Positions 6,386 to 9,867 of a stretch of DNA of 9,867 nt are shown here, piece by piece. Both the position numbers and the translations under genes were made by a program. The stretch is taken from the NCBI GenBank assembly GCA_018896835.1, contig JAHILS010000093.1, positions 1 to 9,867 of the forward strand, written 5' to 3'. The DNA comes from Patescibacteria group bacterium (lineage in GTDB: Bacteria > Patescibacteriota > Patescibacteriia > UBA9934). The notes beneath the pieces were generated by a model that worked only from the letters and a program-made list of their open reading frames with translations, did not search any database and had not been told where the DNA came from. Position 1 is the stretch's first letter; each line of letters starts with the position of its first letter.

Positions 6386-7036
6386 CTACTTTTTTCCGAA
6401 CTGCGAGCTCAAGTTAAGGTCCAGGTGCCGGGCACCGTAGGGCGAAAGGCGCCAGGTGTCCTGGACCATGAGCGTGGTTCGGAACTGGGTGCTGTACACC
6501 CGACCCTCCACACCCACTGGAACATAGGCACCGAACGGATTGACCGGCATCACTTGTTCGAGTATTGCCAGCCACTGTGCCATCCCGCTCACAACCGTTG
6601 TGTACGGCAAGGTCATATTGCAAACCTCGCCCGGGTTGAGCACGGTCGATTCTTGGTCCGCGCCGCCGTTGTTCACGACAGCGCGGTCCGGAAGCGGGCG
6701 CATGCCAACCGTCGTGCGACCATCTTGCGCGCCCTGCAGTAGCACCTGCTGGGGCTTCCAGAACGAGATCTGGTTACCCTGCACGGTGATGCGCACCGGC
6801 GAGCCTGTGTCGTTCGTGATGGTCGCGTCATACGGCCCGGTGCCGGCGCCCGGGTTGGGCATGCCGATGTAGCACCGGTACAGGTTAATTGGCTCACGGC
6901 TGATCATGGGGCCATACGAGGACTCCCATGGTGCGGTCGTAGCCGTATGCGCCTGATCAGGCGGTGGCGCGTGGCGGGCGGGCGGACCAGCGAAGGCGCA
7001 CAGCGCGATGAGCATCCCGAGTATGAGCGCGTTCAT
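6386..7036 (-). CDS. Secreted protein of unknown function, probably beta-rich
   Basis: I do not recognise this 216-residue protein. It starts with a hydrophobic stretch ending ALCAFA (11-16), a likely signal peptide, followed by a Pro/His/Ala-rich linker (about 17-37). The remainder alternates polar and hydrophobic residues in short strands (for example ATITNDTGSPVRITVQGN, 71-88), which suggests an Ig-like or other beta-sandwich domain. It has two cysteines in the mature part (55 and 139) that could form a disulphide. The start codon is 2 nt after the stop of the upstream gene, and GAGGGTGAG in that gene's end may serve as SD, so the two are probably co-translated. High G+C and normal coding character on this strand support it over the overlapping plus-strand frames. 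It probably acts outside the cytoplasm with its operon partner. Confidence 0.75.
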   Translation of the reverse strand: MNALILGMLIALCAFAGPPARHAPPPDQAHTATTAPWESSYGPMISREPINLYRCYIGMPNPGAGTGPYDATITNDTGSPVRITVQGNQISFWKPQQVLLQGAQDGRTTVGMRPLPDRAVVNNGGADQESTVLNPGEVCNMTLPYTTVVSGMAQWLAILEQVMPVNPFGAYVPVGVEGRVYSTQFRTTLMVQDTWRLSPYGARHLDLNLSSQFGKK

Positions 7037-7038
7037 GG

Positions 7039-7680
7039 CTACTCACCCTCGGGCGCAGGCTCATCTTCCATGAGCAGGATGCTTTCAGCTTCCCGAAGCT
7101 GGGCCTCGGTCGCCGTGAGCTTCTTGCTCGTGGCTTCAACCTGCCCACGCGCACTCTTGAGCTCTGCCTGCAGGCGAGCCTTCTGCGCGCGTAGCGCCTC
7201 GGCCTGCGCCTCGGCACTCATTTGCGCAGAGCGAGCCATCTGCTCGCTTGCGCGCCTGTCAGCCTCCCACAGCTGGCGCGCGAGCGTTGCTGTCTCGCTC
7301 TCTTGGATGAGCATTTCCTGCGTCTGCAGGCCCTGCCCACCCAGGTATGGCGCTCCGCCGTAGTACGGCGGGTCGTACATGGGCTGACCGCCGTAGTACT
7401 GACCATACGGCTGCTGCCCATACCCGTACTGGTCCGGGTACTGCGCGTACGGATCATAGTACCCTGCGGGCATTCCGTACGGATCGTACGCGGACGGTGG
7501 CGGCGGCGGGTAGCCCACGCGCACCTGCACGCGGTAGCGCGACGAGCGCTCGGGCTCGCGCGTCCACTGCGTACAGCGATGGTGGGTGTCGTAGCGCACG
7601 CACCTGTCGTGCGAGTGGTGGCTCTGCGCATTGGCGGTCGAGAGACCGAACATCAAAACGAACAGAAACAGGAAGCTCAT
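7039..7680 (-). CDS. Secreted Tyr/Pro/Gly-rich protein with C-terminal coiled coil
   Basis: This 213-residue protein is not a family I know. Residues 1-18 are a clear signal peptide with an ANA cleavage motif before Gln19. A His-rich segment with Cys27 and Cys36 (HHSHDRC, later THHRC) could bind metal or form a disulphide. Next is a low-complexity stretch (56-116) dominated by Tyr, Pro, Gly and Gln, with pieces such as DPYG, QPYGQYYGGQP and DPPYYGGAPY. Residues 122-205 are charged, Ala-rich and helical, with the heptad-like spacing of a coiled coil. The end is acidic (EDEPAPEGE). This design suggests a structural or adhesive envelope protein that oligomerises. A strong SD (GGAGGT, 7684-7689) lies before the ATG. 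It is first in a two-gene operon and divergent from the membrane-protein gene. Confidence 0.75.
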   Translation of the reverse strand: MSFLFLFVLMFGLSTANAQSHHSHDRCVRYDTHHRCTQWTREPERSSRYRVQVRVGYPPPPPSAYDPYGMPAGYYDPYAQYPDQYGYGQQPYGQYYGGQPMYDPPYYGGAPYLGGQGLQTQEMLIQESETATLARQLWEADRRASEQMARSAQMSAEAQAEALRAQKARLQAELKSARGQVEATSKKLTATEAQLREAESILLMEDEPAPEGE

Positions 7681-7682
7681 AT

Positions 7683-7695
7683 GACCTCCAAGGTC
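7683..7695 (-). promoter_or_regulatory. Hairpin enclosing the SD of the minus-strand operon
   Basis: On the minus-strand mRNA, GACCT and AGGTC can pair around TGG. The SD GGAGGT overlaps the loop and the 3' arm, so the hairpin could limit ribosome access. Confidence 0.4.
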
Positions 7696-7721
7696 GGGGG
7701 TGAGGGAAAGGACGGATCTTA

Positions 7722-7742
7722 CTGCGATTTAGTGTATCGCAG
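7722..7742 (-). promoter_or_regulatory. Stem-loop at the predicted 5' end of the minus-strand mRNA
   Basis: CTGCGAT and ATCGCAG (7-bp arms, 7-nt loop) begin one or two bases from the start site predicted by the promoter at 7750-7778. A 5'-terminal stem often stabilises an mRNA; it could also be an operator. Confidence 0.4.
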
Positions 7743-7749
7743 ACAGCAA

Positions 7750-7778
7750 AACTTAGCACTAAAACCCCAAATAGTCAA
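7750..7778 (-). promoter_or_regulatory. Candidate promoter of the two-gene secreted-protein operon
   Basis: On the minus strand TTGACT (7773-7778) is 17 nt from TAAGTT (7750-7755), and TGC precedes the latter, giving an extended -10. The predicted start is near 7743, with a leader of about 63 nt. The 10-mer TGCTAAGTTT around the -10 recurs in the opposite promoter at 8085-8094. Confidence 0.5.
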
Positions 7779-8062
7779 TCGGGGTCAGGGCTCCAACTTT
7801 GAATTTTAGCTTTGGGGTCAGGCACCAAATCATTACTTTTTAGACAGAAAACACACTACTAGCTATCAGCATAAGCTAAACCGTTAATAAACACATAGAT
7901 AAACGCATAAGGTTGGTTCTCGAATCTTGGACTCAGGATATAAAATTTAAAATTAAAGACTTGACCCCCGATCGCGCTGAAATAAGTCATTTTTTTGAGA
8001 AAACGGTAATTTAGGGTCTGACCCCATGGTAAAAATTCAAAGTTGGAGCCCTGACCCCGATT
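7777..8062. mobile_element. MITE-like dyad element with 31-bp perfect inverted ends
   Basis: This element fills most of the 505-nt gap between the divergent genes. Bases 7777-7807 and 8032-8062 are exact inverted copies, 31 bp long, beginning AATCGGGGTCAGGGCTCC. After seven or so unlike bases the symmetry resumes with TGGGGTCAG (7813-7821) facing CTGACCCCA (8018-8026). A further TTGACCCC lies at 7961-7968. The interior is AT-rich and has no convincing gene; the 72-codon minus-strand frame here runs through the repeats. No transposase is encoded, so it would be non-autonomous if mobile. I see no clear target-site duplication. A large regulatory dyad is the alternative. Confidence 0.65.
7944..7968. 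repeat. Diverged copy of the 6283-6307 repeat arm
   Basis: This 25-nt stretch matches the right arm of the inverted repeat at 6283-6307 with two differences. The last 17 bases, ATTAAAGACTTGACCCC, are identical, in the same orientation. The two copies bracket the two secreted-protein genes. Confidence 0.8.
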
Positions 8063-8064
8063 AC

Positions 8065-8093
8065 TGGACATTTTCATGAAATCTTGCTAAGTT
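8065..8093 (+). promoter_or_regulatory. Candidate promoter of the 536-residue membrane-protein gene
   Basis: TGGACA (8065-8070) is 17 nt from TAAGTT (8088-8093), and TGC precedes the latter. The -35 starts 2 nt beyond the inverted-repeat end at 8062. The predicted start is near 8100, leaving a leader of about 85 nt. It mirrors the promoter at 7750-7778 in spacing and -10 sequence. Confidence 0.5.
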
Positions 8094-8101
8094 TAGTCGT
8101 C

Positions 8102-8146
8102 TTGATCACGTCGTCCTGACGGTACGATCAATGACACGTACCGTCA
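8102..8146 (+). promoter_or_regulatory. Possible H-type pseudoknot in the mRNA leader
   Basis: Two inverted repeats interlock. TTGATC (8102-8107) pairs with GATCAA (8126-8131), and TGACGGTAC (8117-8125) pairs with GTACCGTCA (8138-8146). The order A-B-A'-B' is that of an H-type pseudoknot, with loops of 9, 0 and 6 nt; the zero-length middle loop would let the stems stack. The 9-bp repeat alone could instead be an operator or simple hairpin. Confidence 0.45.
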
Positions 8147-8157
8147 CAATTTCCATC

Positions 8158-8180
8158 TCAAGTCCCACGACTTGAAGGAG
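8158..8180 (+). promoter_or_regulatory. Hairpin next to a strong SD
   Basis: TCAAGT (8158-8163) pairs with ACTTGA (8170-8175) around CCCACG. The SD AAGGAG (8175-8180) starts on the last stem base and ends 5 nt before the ATG at 8186. This SD fixes the start of the membrane-protein gene. Confidence 0.55.
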
Positions 8181-8185
8181 TCATC

Positions 8186-9796
8186 ATGTCATCAGCAGTC
8201 GCAAACGCTGCCAAAAAGGTCGTGCTCGAGCAGATGCGCGAGGGTATCGAGCGCATCGTCGGAGATCAGGACGTTAGCGAAGTCCTGGCCGATGACGGCA
8301 AGGTCGGGCAGATTGCCCGATTCATCTTGTCAGCCAATCCTGGAGCACTGGGCGCCGGTCTCAACTTCGCCACCGAAGTACTCGGTGATATGGTGGGAAA
8401 AAAACACAAAATCGCCGGTGTTGCTGTTGAGCAAATCGGCGAGGGCGTGGCTCACGGCCTGCGCGACCTGGCCCGCAAGGCTCAGGCCGGTCAGGACGTA
8501 ACCGTCCCCCACGTCAAGGCGGCGCTCAAACAGGCCGGTAAGAACGCGCATGCGCTCAAGTACATGCGCTCCAACCACCTGTTCAAATACCTAACCCGAG
8601 GGCAGATCGAAGCCTTCTTCGCCCTGCTTCACGCAGCGCGCGAAGAACAGCACTTCGACAACACGCCGGCTTCGGCTATGGATCAGGGTGCGCCTCACGG
8701 CAACCGCTTCCGCGGTCTGACCGGTCGCGCATTCCAGCTCGAGGCCGGTCTGCTCTGGGCTGTAGACAATGACCCAGCCTTGATGCAGAAGACGCTCCCC
8801 CACATCTACACCTATGACCAAGTGTACATGTGGCCCGACAGGTATTGCCGTGAGACGATTACGGCCGCGATCACGGCCAAATTCATGCCCTGGCAAAGGG
8901 CACTCGATAGCCTGGACCTGATGGTCAACGTGGACCAGGTCTCGGGCATGGCGCGTGAAAAGGCGCTCAAGCTGGCGCACTGGGTCGGCAATATCGCCAA
9001 CGCGGTAATGTGGGGCTACCCCATTGCCATGATCGGCATGCTCGCTATTTTCTTTGTCTGCGCGGCATCATTCCTGGCGTCTTTCGCCTTCCTGCTGTTC
9101 TCAAGCGAACAGTGGTGGGGCGTTACGCTCGCCTGGGTGGTGCTCATCGTCGTCTACCTAGGCCTTGTGTTCTTCCGCTATACGTTCTCGCTGTTTGACA
9201 GCGTGCACGCAGTAGCGATCTGGATCGCGAGCCAGTTCGACTTCCGTCTGCAGAGTTCTCTGCTCGGATCGATCCTCAGGATGGTCGCCGGGAACTTTGG
9301 GAAGGAAGAGATCCTGCGCCAGATCCCAGGGCCAGGCAAGAAAATCGAAACAAGCTGGGCTGTCCACTTCGCTGGCACAGTGCTCATCGCGGCGTCGATC
9401 ATCTTCGCCATCGCCATCCTCCATTCGCTCTTCCGGGTGGGCATGTCAGTCTCTGGAGCCGAACCCTTCGGCCTGGCGATCCTGTTCATACTCACCAGCG
9501 TAGAGCTAGCGCGCAGAATAGGACAGAGGCTGGGTGACGATTACCACCAGAAAACCGCCCTGTTCACCATTCGTGGTGTCACACGGGTAGCTATCGTGGC
9601 CATCGCCATCATGCTCGGGGCATCGGTCCTCGGGTACGACGGCGTGTCACGCGCGTTCTCGTGGATGCGCCCCGGGCCAGCTCACGCCCATGAGGTGATG
9701 AGTGGACCGACGCCTCACGGGCTGACGCTTCGGCAAATGGGGACCTGTGCTTACTTCAAAAAGTTCGGCAATCCAGGCCCGTACTACTGCAAGTAG
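8186..9796 (+). CDS. Multi-span membrane protein of unknown function with large cytoplasmic N-terminal region
   Basis: I do not recognise this 536-residue protein. It has no signal peptide. Residues 1-270 are soluble, mostly helical, with an amphipathic start and later a conserved-looking patch rich in aromatic residues (HIYTYDQVYMWPDRYCRE, 206-223). About five membrane spans follow: 276-304, 312-331, 391-413, 424-441 and 464-483. Positive charges place the N-terminus, the 332-390 loop and the 442-463 loop (LARRIGQRLG near its start) inside, and the last 50 residues outside. That exported tail holds Cys521 and Cys535, a likely disulphide, and ends GPYYCK. The start is set by a strong SD. It diverges from the secreted-protein operon and shares a mirror-image promoter with it, so the three products may work together at the envelope. 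I see no catalytic motif. Confidence 0.8.
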   Translation: MSSAVANAAKKVVLEQMREGIERIVGDQDVSEVLADDGKVGQIARFILSANPGALGAGLNFATEVLGDMVGKKHKIAGVAVEQIGEGVAHGLRDLARKAQAGQDVTVPHVKAALKQAGKNAHALKYMRSNHLFKYLTRGQIEAFFALLHAAREEQHFDNTPASAMDQGAPHGNRFRGLTGRAFQLEAGLLWAVDNDPALMQKTLPHIYTYDQVYMWPDRYCRETITAAITAKFMPWQRALDSLDLMVNVDQVSGMAREKALKLAHWVGNIANAVMWGYPIAMIGMLAIFFVCAASFLASFAFLLFSSEQWWGVTLAWVVLIVVYLGLVFFRYTFSLFDSVHAVAIWIASQFDFRLQSSLLGSILRMVAGNFGKEEILRQIPGPGKKIETSWAVHFAGTVLIAASIIFAIAILHSLFRVGMSVSGAEPFGLAILFILTSVELARRIGQRLGDDYHQKTALFTIRGVTRVAIVAIAIMLGASVLGYDGVSRAFSWMRPGPAHAHEVMSGPTPHGLTLRQMGTCAYFKKFGNPGPYYCK

Positions 9797-9816
9797 GACA
9801 CGCCCACCATAATCTA

Positions 9817-9844
9817 CCCCGCCACTTCAAAAGAGTCGGCGGGG
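9817..9844 (+). terminator. GC-rich hairpin terminator after the membrane-protein gene
   Basis: CCCCGCC (9817-9823) pairs with GGCGGGG (9838-9844), and ACT/AGT can extend the stem past one bulged base. TTGTTGCATTTAT follows, a moderate T-tract. It lies 20 nt past the stop codon. Base composition turns AT-rich again after it. Confidence 0.75.
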
Positions 9845-9867
9845 TTGTTGCATTTATAAAACAAAAA

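Noticed and set aside
6329..6742. A 137-codon plus-strand frame opposite the beta-rich secreted protein
   Set aside because: It starts in the terminator hairpin and is the antisense of a gene with a signal peptide and coupled start.
7222..7809. A 195-codon plus-strand frame opposite the Tyr-rich protein
   Set aside because: It is Arg/Leu/Val-rich as expected of a GC-rich antisense frame, ends in the inverted repeat, and lacks an SD, while the minus-strand frame has a signal peptide and SD.
7777..8062. Complete insertion sequence
   Set aside because: The inverted ends are convincing, but nothing between them encodes a transposase and no target duplication is evident.
7859..8077. A 72-codon minus-strand frame in the divergent intergenic region
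   Set aside because: It runs through the inverted-repeat modules and encodes the repeat sequence itself (NRGQGSNFEF and similar); no SD.
7681..8185. Replication origin
   Set aside because: It is AT-rich and repetitive, but I see no DnaA-box cluster and no neighbouring replication genes.

Overview
The window looks like a chromosomal segment of an uncultivated bacterium, possibly of the Patescibacteria/CPR type. The grounds are short spacing, several genes without a Shine-Dalgarno (SD) site, divergent versions of common families, and palindromic repeats inside coding genes. This is an impression from style, because no marker gene fixes the lineage.

The window falls into two halves. The left half (1-6228) is moderately AT-rich: a sample line near 661-720 has 26 G+C of 60. 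It starts with a surface-polysaccharide pair, a Wzx-like flippase (154-1593) and an O-antigen polymerase/ligase-like membrane protein (1605-3011). The second gene carries three kinds of in-frame repeat insertion. A two-way terminator (3093-3129) separates it from a minus-strand SLOG/DprA-fold protein (3141-3716), which lies just downstream of a tRNA-Ser(CGA) gene (3744-3833). A divergent GalU-type nucleotidyltransferase (3975-4844) follows, and 1 nt later a lipoprotein solute-binding protein (4846-6228). GalU could supply UDP-glucose for the polysaccharide pathway; the solute-binding protein has no permease here.

The right half (6330-9845) is much richer in G+C in its coding parts: sample lines have 43-48 G+C of 60. 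It holds a divergent three-gene module that I cannot assign to a known family. Two translationally coupled secreted proteins lie on the minus strand: a His/Tyr/Pro-rich protein with a coiled coil (7680-7039) and a probably beta-rich protein (7036-6386). On the plus strand is a 536-residue protein with a cytoplasmic N-terminal half, about five membrane spans and an exported tail with two cysteines (8186-9796). Each unit ends in a GC-rich hairpin terminator, and both lead genes have strong SD sites.

The 505-nt gap between the divergent units is the most structured DNA in the window. A MITE-like dyad (7777-8062) has perfect 31-bp ends and several inner GGGGTCA modules. Just outside it are mirror-image candidate promoters, both with the extended -10 TGCTAAGTT and a 17-nt spacer. 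Both predicted transcripts begin in base-paired structures; the plus-strand leader could form an H-type pseudoknot. A related GGGGTCAAG inverted repeat closes the left side of the module (6249-6307), so the module may be a transferred cassette. An assembly junction cannot be excluded from sequence alone.
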